From UBA6049 sp965662345 (lineage in GTDB: Bacteria; Bacteroidota; Bacteroidia; Flavobacteriales_G; Salibacteraceae), in NCBI GenBank assembly GCA_965662345.1, contig CBFIHE010000001.1, forward strand, positions 62,001 to 126,000: a stretch of DNA of 64,000 bases, in the 5' to 3' direction. Under the pieces are notes generated by a model. That model saw nothing but the letters and a program-made list of their open reading frames with translations, made no database searches and was not told the DNA's origin. A program made the position numbers and the translations under genes. Positions 51,177-60,120 of this stretch are shown piece after piece. How positions within the stretch are numbered: position 1 is the first letter of the stretch; each line of letters begins with the position of its first letter.

Positions 51177-52892
51177 TTATCGTTTCGCAAATCTTCTTCT
51201 GCGTAAGTAGGCGTGTACAAATCCAAAGATTAGTACCATAGTGATAGGTATAGCTGTATTGAATATTTGCCAGCGAGTCCGTTCTTTATCTATTCGTTGC
51301 TTATCCAATAATCGAATAGTGAATTCCTTGGAACGCGCGAGTATAAGACCGTCATCATCCAACAGATAACTCATACAATTGCTCAAAAACTCTTTGTTTC
51401 CGTATGTTCTTTTTGTGTATCGATCGAACCCTAATGCGTAAAATTCTTTCGTTTCAGGATTGGCTCTGTTTCTTATAATATCTGCATCTGAGATAACAAT
51501 CATAGCGGTGGGTTCACTGCTCTCTAAATAGCGGAATTCAGGGTTTTGGGTAACTGCTGGACTCAAACGATTCTTGAAAACCGATTCAAATTCACCTTCT
51601 AATAATACGGCACCAATTCTGTTTCCCTTGTTGTATTGTCTTTCGTCTGGTGCTTCTCTCAGTATATTTAATGATATGCGATGGGGTGCATTAGCAATCT
51701 TACTATACTGCGATGACACTAATAACGGTGTTTTCGTTACAGTGTGAGCACCAACTGTATCAATAGAACTGATAAAGTTGGTCATAACCGCATCTATGTT
51801 GTTTACAATGGGGTGATTGCTCTTGCTCATGAGTAACGGGTAGTAATACCAAGGAAAGAACTCTTGCTTAGGTTGGTTTCCAATCATACCCGTGACTATA
51901 GGAATGGGAAGAGCCTGCAAATCCAAAATGAAATCTCTATTTATTCGAACTCCATATTTGAATAACTGATCATCTAAGTTTAACTCCCTTGGTAGGCCCA
52001 GTGTTATACCCGTTTTGCGAATGCTATCCATGTTAGCAACAACTGGCTCAACAAGCCATAATGCTTTGCCACCGCGCATGATGAATTGATCAATCATGTA
52101 CTTATCTTTCTCTGAGAAAGCAGAGTCTGGTCCCGCGATTAAGACGGCATCAAAAAGCTTCAAAGCATCTAACCTACCATCAATTTCTACACGTTCTACG
52201 GCATAAAACTGGTCTAATTCTTCTGTGATATCTGCTATTTCTAACTCACCTATTTCACCGTGACCTTCCAGAATAGCGATACGCTTTTCGTAAGTTGAAG
52301 TTGCTCGTTTTATGGCGCTCATAAGTTCATACTCCAGTTGCTGGATGCTGTTATTTAGCATCACTTCTGGGTCGGAACCAATTTGGCTTTTTAGAAGCTG
52401 AACAGGGATTTCTTTACCACGGTAGCTGATGATAGCTCCAGGGAAAATGATTTGCTCTGAGCGCTTATCGCCCTCATTCATTCGAATGTTGGTATACTGC
52501 AACCCCTTCTCTGAAAGTTCGCGGTATACGGCTTGACGCTTCTCAGGGTCTTGATTTTCTGAAGGGTCTACGAATTCATATTGAATATTATCACCACCAA
52601 ATGCTCTAAACTCATCCAACATTTCACGTGTTGAACTTTGTAAACGTTTAAAGTTAGCAGGTAACTCTCCAGACAAATAAACACGCACAAAAACAATATC
52701 TTCAAGCTCTTCTAGCTGAAGTTCTGTGGCTGAGGTAAGCGAAAATCGTCCTTCTCTTGTTAGGTCGAACCGCTCAAAAATGAATTGCCCTATGTAATTT
52801 AAGAGCACAATAGTGGCAACACTAGCAATTAGCCGAATAGTATCTGCAGTTTTTCGCTTGCTCGATGCCGATAATCTTTTCTTCATTACCAC
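51177..52892 (-). CDS. gldG: Gliding motility ABC transporter component GldG
   Basis: This 571-residue protein has an N-terminal span (residues 20-40), a large periplasmic ABC-type uncharacterised domain (FDLTREGRFSLTSATELQLE opening, VYLSGELPANFKRL, FVDPSEN) and a C-terminal span (WQIFNTAIPITMVLIFGFVHAY) followed by a basic tail (RRRRFAKR). With GldF and the ATPase GldA, which is elsewhere, it forms the ABC transporter needed for gliding in Flavobacterium johnsoniae. The start overlaps gldF by 7 bases. Confidence 0.94.
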   Translation of the reverse strand: MVMKKRLSASSKRKTADTIRLIASVATIVLLNYIGQFIFERFDLTREGRFSLTSATELQLEELEDIVFVRVYLSGELPANFKRLQSSTREMLDEFRAFGGDNIQYEFVDPSENQDPEKRQAVYRELSEKGLQYTNIRMNEGDKRSEQIIFPGAIISYRGKEIPVQLLKSQIGSDPEVMLNNSIQQLEYELMSAIKRATSTYEKRIAILEGHGEIGELEIADITEELDQFYAVERVEIDGRLDALKLFDAVLIAGPDSAFSEKDKYMIDQFIMRGGKALWLVEPVVANMDSIRKTGITLGLPRELNLDDQLFKYGVRINRDFILDLQALPIPIVTGMIGNQPKQEFFPWYYYPLLMSKSNHPIVNNIDAVMTNFISSIDTVGAHTVTKTPLLVSSQYSKIANAPHRISLNILREAPDERQYNKGNRIGAVLLEGEFESVFKNRLSPAVTQNPEFRYLESSEPTAMIVISDADIIRNRANPETKEFYALGFDRYTKRTYGNKEFLSNCMSYLLDDDGLILARSKEFTIRLLDKQRIDKERTRWQIFNTAIPITMVLIFGFVHAYLRRRRFAKR

Positions 52893-53617
52893 TTTCTGCT
52901 TTGAAGTTTATACTGTGTGAGTAACAAGAAAAAAGCCATGAGCCCAGCGAAGTAAAACAAGTCGCGTGTATCAATAACGCCTCTGCTCATAGAGATATAG
53001 TGTTCGTTAATACCTAAGTTTAAGATAACTCCATCAAAGGTTCCGAATAAGTCAAAAGCAGCAATTTGCTCAAAACCAATGTAACAGAAGAAGCTGAGGA
53101 AAACACCGATAATGAATGATATCAACTGGTTATTGCTGAGGGCACTAGCAAAAATACCAATGGCTACGAAACCACCAGATAAAAAGAGTAAGCCAAGGTA
53201 AGAACCCCACATGGCACCCGTATCAATATTCCCAGGAGGAAAACCTAAATCACTTACTGTGTAATAGTATACCAGCGTTGGTAATAAAGAAAAAAGCATT
53301 AGCAGAAAACCAGCAAAAAATTTAGCTAGAATAATTTGCGCATCACTCAGTGGCTTAGTGAGCAGAAGCTCAAGAGTACCTGTTCTTTGTTCTTCAGAAA
53401 AACTCCTCATAGTAATTGCTGGCCCTAGAAAAATGAATACCCAAGGGGCAATAATGAACAGCGTATCAATATTAGCGTATCCAGCATCCAATACATTCAT
53501 ATTGCCTGGAAATACCCACATAAAAAGGGAAATGGCAGCCAAGAATACGGCTATCACCACATATCCGATTAATGAACTTAAAAACGCGTTTATTTCTTTA
53601 AGAAGTAACGTTCGCAT
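52886..53617 (-). CDS. gldF: Gliding motility ABC transporter permease GldF
   Basis: This 243-residue protein has six spans, with a conserved FLGPAITMRSFSEEQRTGTLELLLTKP region (given here in overlapping parts FLGPAITMRSF and TGTLELLLTKP) typical of ABC-2 permeases. It forms a complex with GldG. The ATG at 53617 is chosen because a perfect -7 element (53636-53643) lies 19 nt upstream with a TTG 21 nt before that; the in-frame start at 53638 would lie inside the element. Confidence 0.94.
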   Translation of the reverse strand: MRTLLLKEINAFLSSLIGYVVIAVFLAAISLFMWVFPGNMNVLDAGYANIDTLFIIAPWVFIFLGPAITMRSFSEEQRTGTLELLLTKPLSDAQIILAKFFAGFLLMLFSLLPTLVYYYTVSDLGFPPGNIDTGAMWGSYLGLLFLSGGFVAIGIFASALSNNQLISFIIGVFLSFFCYIGFEQIAAFDLFGTFDGVILNLGINEHYISMSRGVIDTRDLFYFAGLMAFFLLLTQYKLQSRKW

Positions 53618-53635
53618 AGTCTTATTTAAGGCCGC

Positions 53636-53643
53636 CAAATTTA
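53636..53643 (-). promoter_or_regulatory. Promoter of the gldF-gldG-DUF4340 operon
   Basis: On the minus strand TAAATTTG, perfect -7 consensus, 19 nt before the ATG, with a -33 TTG (53665-53667) at a 21-nt spacing. Confidence 0.6.
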
Positions 53644-53722
53644 GGGTTTTTGATAGGAGTGAGTCAAGTTTGGCAATACCGATGTAGGAATGGATTAAAT
53701 TTCCCAGAATTGCCCATTCTCA

Positions 53723-53730
53723 TAGATTTG
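53723..53730 (+). promoter_or_regulatory. -7 promoter element for lysC
   Basis: TAGATTTG, perfect consensus, 21 nt before the lysC ATG. Confidence 0.5.
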
Positions 53731-53750
53731 TAGCCTATTTCAACAAGCAT

Positions 53751-55067
53751 ATGATAGTAATGAAGTTTGGAGGCACCTCTGTTGGGTCTCCTGAAAATAT
53801 GAAGCGAGTAGCTGACCTTATTCGCAAAGGGGGTAGAAAAATTGTTGTTCTTTCTGCGCTCTCAGGAACAACCAATGTATTAGAAGAGCTTTCAAAACAT
53901 CTCTACGCCAAGGAATCTGTGCTTTTTAAGTCAAAGATCAACGAGTTGTGGAGTCATTACAAGACTTTCATAGATGGGTTACATGTCTCAAATACTTTCA
54001 AAGCAACCGCTTATGATTTTATAGAGGCTCACATGAACCACATGCAAGCCTTTGGTAAAGACATGTTCACCATTTATGAAGAACAAGCCATTTTATCTCA
54101 AGGAGAGCTAATGAGTACAGCACTGTTTAACTTATACTGTGAAGAACAAGGTATATCATGCACACTTCTTCCTGCTTTAGACTTCATGCGAACCAATACA
54201 AACGGAGATCCAGATGAGTACTTCATTAAAGTCAACTTAGAAAGGTTACTTGCAGAAAAGCCAAACACCGATGTTTTTGTAACCCAAGGATACATTTGCA
54301 GAAATACATACGGAGAAATAGACAACCTGAAACGTGGGGGAAGCGATTTTACGGCTTCATTAGTAGGTGCAGCAATTCAATCTAGAGAAATTCAAATTTG
54401 GACGGATATTGATGGTATGCACAATAACGACCCTCGCGTTGTGGCTAGAACTAAACCTATCAAAAACCTTTCGTTTGAAGAGGCGGCCGAGTTGGCCTAT
54501 TTCGGAGCTAAAATTTTGCATCCTTCCAGTGTTCGTCCAGCTCAAGACAAGAATATTCCGGTTAGACTCAAGAATACCATGGCTCCTGAAGCCTACGGAA
54601 CGCTAATTTCCAATGAGTCTAATAGAGATAGTATTAAAGCCATAGCGGCTAAAGACGGAATTACAGCCATAAAAATTCGATCTGGCCGGATGCTCATGGC
54701 TTATGGGTTTTTGCGCTCGGTCTTTGAAGTGTTTGAATGGTACAAAACACCCATAGATATGATTACCACTTCTGAAGTAGCCGTATCGCTTACCATAGAT
54801 GACGTTTCTAACCTTGAAAAAATTGTGAAAGACTTAGAGAAATTTGGTGCTGTTGAGGTAGACCATGACCTAAGCATTGTTTGCATTGTAGGCGACTTTA
54901 TTAATGAGAAGGCAGGATTTGCCGCTGCGATTACATCGGCTCTGCGCGCAATTCCTTTGCGCATGATTTCGTATGGCGGAAGTAAGAACAATGTTTCTGT
55001 TCTCATTAGAAGTGAGCATAAGAAAGAGGCGCTTGAAGTGTTGAATAACGAATTATTCGAGTGGTGA
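53751..55067 (+). CDS. lysC: Aspartate kinase
   Basis: This 438-residue enzyme catalyses the first step of the aspartate pathway (lysine, threonine, methionine). It has the kinase motif MKFGGTSVGS, the substrate segment KRGGSDFTASL, and WTDIDGM with the catalytic region NDPR. Two C-terminal ACT-like regulatory regions follow (about 300-435: ITAIKIRSGRML, LSIVCIVGDF), so feedback control by an amino acid is likely. It is not fused to homoserine dehydrogenase. The stop overlaps the lysA start (TGATG). Confidence 0.95.
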   Translation: MIVMKFGGTSVGSPENMKRVADLIRKGGRKIVVLSALSGTTNVLEELSKHLYAKESVLFKSKINELWSHYKTFIDGLHVSNTFKATAYDFIEAHMNHMQAFGKDMFTIYEEQAILSQGELMSTALFNLYCEEQGISCTLLPALDFMRTNTNGDPDEYFIKVNLERLLAEKPNTDVFVTQGYICRNTYGEIDNLKRGGSDFTASLVGAAIQSREIQIWTDIDGMHNNDPRVVARTKPIKNLSFEEAAELAYFGAKILHPSSVRPAQDKNIPVRLKNTMAPEAYGTLISNESNRDSIKAIAAKDGITAIKIRSGRMLMAYGFLRSVFEVFEWYKTPIDMITTSEVAVSLTIDDVSNLEKIVKDLEKFGAVEVDHDLSIVCIVGDFINEKAGFAAAITSALRAIPLRMISYGGSKNNVSVLIRSEHKKEALEVLNNELFEW

Positions 55068-56212
55068 TGGCGGTGAAGTTACCATGGAGCAATCAAGAGG
55101 TGCCAGCAACACCTTTTTATTTATACAATTTAGGTGTGCTTAGAAATACGCTTTCTGCCTGTTTGTCTGCTGCAAAACCATTTGGCTATCACGTACATTA
55201 CGCAGTTAAGGCAAATGCCAATGAGGAGGTTTTAAGAATCATTTCAGACGCGGGATTCGGTGCAGACTGTGTAAGCGGGCAGGAAGTTGAAAGGGCTATA
55301 GAAACTGGTTTTTCTTCCAATAAAATTGCTTTTGCAGGAGTTGGTAAATCAGACCACGAAATTCAAATCGGACTAAGGCACGATATATTCACCTTTAATG
55401 TTGAGTCACTACCAGAGCTGGAAATAATCAATACATTAGCAAAGAATTACGGAAAGAAAGCCCAGGTTGCCATTCGTGTGAACCCAGATGTAAAAGCCAA
55501 TACCCACAAGTATATCACTACTGGCTTAGAAGAAAATAAGTTTGGAATTAATCCTTGGGAGTTTTCAAGATTGATTGATTTGATAAATTCTTTGGATTAT
55601 ATAAAAGTGGTTGGACTCCATGTTCATATAGGCTCTCAAATCACAGACTTATCTGCCTTTAAGCATATGTGTTTGCGCGTAAATGAAATACAGAGTTGGT
55701 TCATTGAACACCGTGTACGCTTTGAGCATATTAACTTGGGTGGAGGATTGGGAGTAAACTACGGTAACCCTTCTGAGATACCAGATTTTGAAGCATTCTT
55801 TTCTACAATTAATGAGTTTTTAGAACCTAGACCTAATCAAGAGATTCACTTTGAGCTTGGCAGAGCACTTGTTGCGCATATGGGAGATTTGGTTACACGG
55901 GTCTTGTACGTTAAAGAAGGGCTTAAGAAAAAGTTTGCCATTGTAGATGGAGGAATGACTGAATTGATAAGACCAGCTTTGTATCAAGCTTATCATCGTA
56001 TTGATGCTCTTAATAACCAAGTTGAGACCGATAAGTATGATGTTGTTGGTCCTATTTGTGAGTCGAGCGATATTTTTGGAAAGGAAGTTGAATTGCCCAA
56101 ATTAAAGCGAGGGGATTTAATTGCTATTCGCTCTGCTGGCGCATACGGTGAGGTTATGGCCAGCAAATATAATTTGCGACCTTTCGCACCAGTATATCTG
56201 AATCATGAATAA
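55067..56212 (+). CDS. lysA: Diaminopimelate decarboxylase
   Basis: This 381-residue PLP enzyme makes L-lysine from meso-diaminopimelate. The PLP lysine is in HYAVKANANE; HIGSQI, GGGLGVNYG, EPGR-like ELGRALV and the C-terminal CESSDIFG (active-site Cys) follow. In the glycine-rich substrate segment the usual EPGR reads ELGR, a mild variation. The ATG at 55067 shares one base with the lysC stop; two GTG codons just upstream are unlikely starts. lysC and lysA are thus translationally coupled, giving the first and last steps of lysine synthesis together. Confidence 0.95.
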   Translation: MAVKLPWSNQEVPATPFYLYNLGVLRNTLSACLSAAKPFGYHVHYAVKANANEEVLRIISDAGFGADCVSGQEVERAIETGFSSNKIAFAGVGKSDHEIQIGLRHDIFTFNVESLPELEIINTLAKNYGKKAQVAIRVNPDVKANTHKYITTGLEENKFGINPWEFSRLIDLINSLDYIKVVGLHVHIGSQITDLSAFKHMCLRVNEIQSWFIEHRVRFEHINLGGGLGVNYGNPSEIPDFEAFFSTINEFLEPRPNQEIHFELGRALVAHMGDLVTRVLYVKEGLKKKFAIVDGGMTELIRPALYQAYHRIDALNNQVETDKYDVVGPICESSDIFGKEVELPKLKRGDLIAIRSAGAYGEVMASKYNLRPFAPVYLNHE

Positions 56213-58562
56213 TCGATTAATACTTTTTCTTTTATTTCTCCTTTCCTATCAACATATAATAGCACAAGAATTACAGTGTAGAATTCATGATGATAAGTCC
56301 ATCCCACGTGAGCGTTGGGTAGATTTTGAAAAAGCAATCATCAGTATTGATATTGATCCGTTTGAAAAATCAATTCAAGGGTCTGTAGCACTTTCGTTTA
56401 CTGTTATTAGAGAAGAGTTGGATTCTCTTTGGATAGATGGACCAAGAATTCCGGTGGATTCTATTTTATTAGATGATAAAGAGATAGCGTTCAAGGTTTT
56501 TGACAAAGGAGTAGCCATATTTCCAGATATACCATGGAAAAGACTTGATAGTCATCATATGAAGGTGTTCTACAAAGCCTACCCTAAGAAGGGGATGTAC
56601 TTTACGGGCTGGCATGATCCTTCAGGAAAAACACCCAAGCAGGTCTGGACTCAGGGGCAAGGAATTGATAACAGACATTGGTTTCCTCACTTTGACGATT
56701 TGAGTGATAAATTACTCACAGAAACCATCATCACATTTGATACTGGTTTCAGCATTTTATCTAACGGTACCTTGTTATCTAAGGAGGTTGTAGGTTCAAA
56801 ACAACGCGTACACTACGCCATGCAGAAACCACATAGCTCTTACTTGGTGATGATTGCCATAGGAGATTACGGAATTGATTCTGTGATGACTTCTGCGGGA
56901 ACACCCATTAGAAATTGGTACTACAACTCCGCACCCGAGAATATGGGGCCTACATTTAGGGGAACCACTGAGCTCATGGAGTTTTTGGAGGATTATACGG
57001 GCATTCCATATCCATGGGAAAGCTATTCTCAAGTTCCTGTGCACGATTTTTTATACGGAGCTATGGAGAATACGACAGCCACTATTTTTTCAGATAAATA
57101 CTACATAAACTCAACCGAATACAGAACGAATAACTACATCTACGTAAACGCTCATGAAATGGCCCATCAATGGTTTGGGAACCTGATCACCTCTGGCTCT
57201 GTTGAAGGACATTGGTTGCACGAGGGATTTGCTACGTATTTTCATACCTTATGGCAAGGAGAATATTTAGGCGAGGAAGAGGGGGTGCTATTGGCAGAGT
57301 CAAATAGAATAATGGCGCTCCAAGCGGGCAAAGCCGATGATTATCCCATTACGGATAGCAGAGCAGGTTCCTCCAGGCATTACATGAAAGCTGCTACGGT
57401 GCTACGCATGCTAAAAGATGAAGTTGGAGAGGATTGTTTCAAAGCAACAATCAAGCACTTTTTGAAAAAGCATGCCTTTCAAACGATTTACACCCACGAT
57501 TTTCTGAGAAGTTTTCATGAAGTGTGTGGTAAGTCCATGGATAACTTTTTCAGTCAATGGGTATATAAAGGTAGCGAGCCAAGTATCACCATGGAGTTGT
57601 TGAACAGTTACTCAGGAAAAAATGGTACATACCTGTCTTTCAAGTACGATTCTGGTTCCGTTGATTTACCCTTTACACTGAGTGTACCTGTGGCAATAAA
57701 GGAGAAAGGGACATACCAAGAGTGTGTTTACAAGATTACGGGAGATACGGTAATTGCATTGAGTGAAGTTTCTCCAGAGAAATTAGACTGGGTAGAAGTT
57801 GATATGCATCGACACCTACTTGTAAATTGGAAATGGAAAAGCAGAAGTGAAGAGCATTTGGCTGATTTGGCTTCGTCAGGGAGTTCCATTCTTAGCAGAG
57901 CAGATGCTCTGGAGCAACTTGGAAAGAGAGGTGCACTATCAGGTAAGCTGGTTAAAGAGGTGATTGAGTCGGAGCAATCTGATTACGTTGTGTCCAAATT
58001 GATAGAACAAAGACCCAAATCCGTGTCATTAAAGGATTTAGAAGGTCTCATGATTAGAGCAGCTTTTTCTAGCACGAAACAGGCGGTTTTGCTGAGGTAT
58101 CCTGAACATACATATTCTTTGGTTGAAACAACGGAGTTGGAGTCGTTAGACAATCGCTCTGTTCAATGGTATTTGGTGGCTCTAATTAAAGAAAGAGTGG
58201 TTTTAGAAGCTAGTGAAGTTAAAAAGCTTGAAGCGCGAGTGAAATCCTATCCTGAACTTCAGCTTTATTTTTATCAATATCAACTTCAGCAGGGGCAAAA
58301 GGAAGCCTTTACAGGATTGGTAGAGCTCACCCATGAGAGCGTAGATTTCAACGTTCGGATTGACGCGTTAGACGTTCTTCTAACCTTAGGATACCGAGAT
58401 ATTGAATTATATAGAAACTTACATCAGGCGCTTAACTCTTTCAATAGAAGGTTGAAATCTGGTGCCAAAGCAGCTCTTAATAAAACACTTACTGTTGATA
58501 TTGCCAACTACCTGCATGTAGAAGGGGAGACAGAATTATCACTTTTCTATAAGAAACTTTAA
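56205..58562 (+). CDS. M1 family aminopeptidase
   Basis: This 785-residue exported metallopeptidase has a signal peptide (LILFLLFLLSYQHIIAQ). The catalytic domain has the exopeptidase motif GAMEN near residue 285 and the zinc site HEMAH near 316, followed after 18 residues by the third ligand Glu (HEGFATYF). A helical C-terminal region of about 230 residues shows HEAT-like repeats. It removes N-terminal amino acids from peptides, probably in the periplasm. Its ATG lies 8 bases before the lysA stop, an unusual third partner for lysC-lysA. Confidence 0.92.
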   Translation: MNNRLILFLLFLLSYQHIIAQELQCRIHDDKSIPRERWVDFEKAIISIDIDPFEKSIQGSVALSFTVIREELDSLWIDGPRIPVDSILLDDKEIAFKVFDKGVAIFPDIPWKRLDSHHMKVFYKAYPKKGMYFTGWHDPSGKTPKQVWTQGQGIDNRHWFPHFDDLSDKLLTETIITFDTGFSILSNGTLLSKEVVGSKQRVHYAMQKPHSSYLVMIAIGDYGIDSVMTSAGTPIRNWYYNSAPENMGPTFRGTTELMEFLEDYTGIPYPWESYSQVPVHDFLYGAMENTTATIFSDKYYINSTEYRTNNYIYVNAHEMAHQWFGNLITSGSVEGHWLHEGFATYFHTLWQGEYLGEEEGVLLAESNRIMALQAGKADDYPITDSRAGSSRHYMKAATVLRMLKDEVGEDCFKATIKHFLKKHAFQTIYTHDFLRSFHEVCGKSMDNFFSQWVYKGSEPSITMELLNSYSGKNGTYLSFKYDSGSVDLPFTLSVPVAIKEKGTYQECVYKITGDTVIALSEVSPEKLDWVEVDMHRHLLVNWKWKSRSEEHLADLASSGSSILSRADALEQLGKRGALSGKLVKEVIESEQSDYVVSKLIEQRPKSVSLKDLEGLMIRAAFSSTKQAVLLRYPEHTYSLVETTELESLDNRSVQWYLVALIKERVVLEASEVKKLEARVKSYPELQLYFYQYQLQQGQKEAFTGLVELTHESVDFNVRIDALDVLLTLGYRDIELYRNLHQALNSFNRRLKSGAKAALNKTLTVDIANYLHVEGETELSLFYKKL

Positions 58563-58599
58563 GAATGGAGTAAGTTGTAATTTACGTTCCTGGAATTTA

Positions 58600-58607
58600 T
58601 ACTTTTG
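58600..58607 (+). promoter_or_regulatory. Orphan promoter before a terminator
   Basis: TACTTTTG (perfect -7) with a TTG (58575-58577) at a 22-nt spacing. The only thing downstream before the terminator is about 50 nt without a proper gene. Confidence 0.5.
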
Positions 58608-58610
58608 CAC

Positions 58611-58691
58611 CCCGCGAAATGCTGTGGGTTGTTTTAGGTTAAAATTAGGTTAGGTTAAAAGAAAAAGCCTCTGAGTAATCAGAGGCTTTTT
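58611..58691 (+). ncRNA. Candidate small RNA of about 80 nt
   Basis: The promoter at 58575-58607 and the terminator at 58662-58691 bracket about 50 nt that is G/T-rich, with GGTTA repeated four times (58637-58655). It contains only a 7-codon frame (58619-58642, MLWVVLG). The likely product is a short RNA, or a remnant of a lost gene. No known RNA family recognised. Confidence 0.4.
58662..58691. terminator. Bidirectional intrinsic terminator
   Basis: A perfect 13-bp stem AAAAAGCCTCTGA with its complement around GTAA, flanked by T-rich tails on both strands. It serves the small-RNA candidate and the small gene on the minus strand. Confidence 0.85.
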
Positions 58692-58713
58692 CTTTTAACA
58701 AATAATATAATAC

Positions 58714-58911
58714 TTAACTGTTCCTAAACTTCTTTCCAATCGCAAGCGTAACTCCCACTACCAGCAAACAACTTAAACCTCCATCTATTGGGGTGAATCC
58801 ACCACCTGGACCGTTTGGTGTAGGAATAGCTGGTGGAGCTAACACATCCATCGGGCTCAAACAAATAAGGGCAAGAGAGACTACCAAAAGGGTACATAGT
58901 CTTTTCATCAT
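58714..58911 (-). CDS. 65-residue protein with PIDGG/membrane sorting-like tail
   Basis: The whole protein is a signal peptide (KRLCTLLVVSLALICLSP), a short Pro/Gly linker (APPAIPTPNGPGGGFT), a PIDGGL motif, a hydrophobic helix (SCLLVVGVTLAIG) and a basic end (KKFRNS). Motif, helix and basic tail follow the layout of C-terminal protein-sorting signals; I recall a Bacteroidota class named PID-CTERM with this motif. With almost no mature domain its role is unclear. A perfect promoter (58932-58939) precedes it. Confidence 0.75.
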   Translation of the reverse strand: MMKRLCTLLVVSLALICLSPMDVLAPPAIPTPNGPGGGFTPIDGGLSCLLVVGVTLAIGKKFRNS

Positions 58912-58931
58912 AAAAGGTTTTAAAAGGACTA

Positions 58932-58939
58932 CAAAGATA
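58932..58939 (-). promoter_or_regulatory. Promoter of the PIDGG small protein
   Basis: On the minus strand TATCTTTG, perfect -7, 21 nt before the first ATG, with a -33 TTG (58959-58961) at the ideal 19-nt spacing. Confidence 0.6.
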
Positions 58940-58988
58940 CAGTTTTATCTAAAACCTGCAATAGAATAAGAAGCCAGACGGTTTAAGG

Positions 58989-59282
58989 TTACTCAAAGCC
59001 GTTGATGTCTTCAACGCTCCATGCTAGGGGTTTAGCGTTAAAGCCCTTTTTCGTTAGCCTCCACGTTTCTTGGAAAAGCTCACTTTGTTTATATATTTCC
59101 AAAGAAGCTGGTCTGTCCCATTTACTGTAGGTGAAGAAAATACCTGGGTTTGCTTTGTCTTGAAGTAAGCGAACACCTGAGCACCCTGGAAATGAGCCTA
59201 TTTTATGCTTTCTTTCATTAAAAAGTTGCTTGAACGTTTCAATATATTCAGGATTGAAAGACATTTTTACAATGCGAATCAT
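58989..59282 (-). CDS. Antibiotic-biosynthesis-monooxygenase-like (ABM) protein
   Basis: This 97-residue single ABM/dimeric alpha-beta barrel domain has the opening IRIVKMSFNPEYIETFKQLF, GSFPGCSGVRLLQD, FTYSKWD and a C-terminal W. Such proteins are heme-degrading or quinol monooxygenases, or of unknown role. It starts 2 nt after the SAM hydrolase gene on the same strand and is probably co-transcribed. Confidence 0.8.
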   Translation of the reverse strand: MIRIVKMSFNPEYIETFKQLFNERKHKIGSFPGCSGVRLLQDKANPGIFFTYSKWDRPASLEIYKQSELFQETWRLTKKGFNAKPLAWSVEDINGFE

Positions 59283-59284
59283 AG

Positions 59285-60064
59285 CTAATTACCAAATTGG
59301 ATTAGAATACTATCGTTAACACTTTGACCTAATAATTGAGCTGCACTTCCAGAGCGTATGACAACTTCCAAGAATCCGCTACCACCAAAAAAACAAGCCA
59401 AATCTCCTTGTGCAACTTGTTCATTGGCATCACAAACTTTGCGTATGGTATACTGGGCGCTTCGCAATGAAATTTGAACGGGTTTATTGCCTGCTATTCG
59501 AGCGTATAACTCATTGGGTATATTAGAAATTAAGTTTCCAAATCCATCAATGTGCCTAATGATGCCTCTAATGCTATCTTGTTGAATAATTGGCTCAAAG
59601 GGCATCATTTGTTTTATGCTATTCAATTTGGGTCCAAGAAGTTCAGGTGCGCCACCACGTGCAAGGTGACACGCTGCTTTTGCAAATACATCCCGCATGG
59701 GGAACGCATGTGCATCGCTATCTGGAGTTCTAATCTCAAATACTTGTTCAGGTTCACCGTTGATCAAAAGTGAGAAGAACCCATTATCTGTTCCAATAAA
59801 GAAGGACCCTTTATGCTTTACCACAACATATGGCGAGTCTTCGGATGTCGTTGGATTAACACTGATGATATGGATTGAGCCTTCAGGAAATGATTTTGTA
59901 GCTTGTTTAACCGTAAATGCTCCACCAGCAATGTCATCTCTTTTTACTCCATGCGAAAGATCTATCAAATTAACAACTGGTAACTCACTATAAATAAATC
60001 CTTTAACGCTCGAAACGTAGTAGTCTGAAACACCAAAATCAGAAGTGAGCGTAATCAATGCCAT
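59285..60064 (-). CDS. SAM hydrolase (DUF62, SAM hydroxide adenosyltransferase)
   Basis: This 259-residue enzyme of the fluorinase/chlorinase/DUF62 family probably splits S-adenosylmethionine to adenosine and methionine using water. It has TLTSDFGVSDYYV near the start, NLIDLSHGVKRDD, FIGTDNGFFSLL, and the C-terminal domain GFGNLISNIP. The usual VDPGVG segment reads VNPTTS here, which may affect substrate fit. It diverges from phoH across a shared palindromic promoter. Confidence 0.88.
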   Translation of the reverse strand: MALITLTSDFGVSDYYVSSVKGFIYSELPVVNLIDLSHGVKRDDIAGGAFTVKQATKSFPEGSIHIISVNPTTSEDSPYVVVKHKGSFFIGTDNGFFSLLINGEPEQVFEIRTPDSDAHAFPMRDVFAKAACHLARGGAPELLGPKLNSIKQMMPFEPIIQQDSIRGIIRHIDGFGNLISNIPNELYARIAGNKPVQISLRSAQYTIRKVCDANEQVAQGDLACFFGGSGFLEVVIRSGSAAQLLGQSVNDSILIQFGN

Positions 60065-60100
60065 ATTGAGAAAAAACTATCGGATTAAGTCGGTTAATTT

Positions 60101-60116
60101 TACTTTTGCAAAAGTA
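60101..60116. promoter_or_regulatory. Palindromic back-to-back promoter of the SAM hydrolase and phoH
   Basis: TACTTTTGCAAAAGTA is a perfect 16-bp palindrome made of two perfect -7 elements, one facing phoH (60101-60108) and one facing the SAM hydrolase (60109-60116). The two promoters would exclude each other. Confidence 0.55.
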
Positions 60117-60120
60117 GCAA

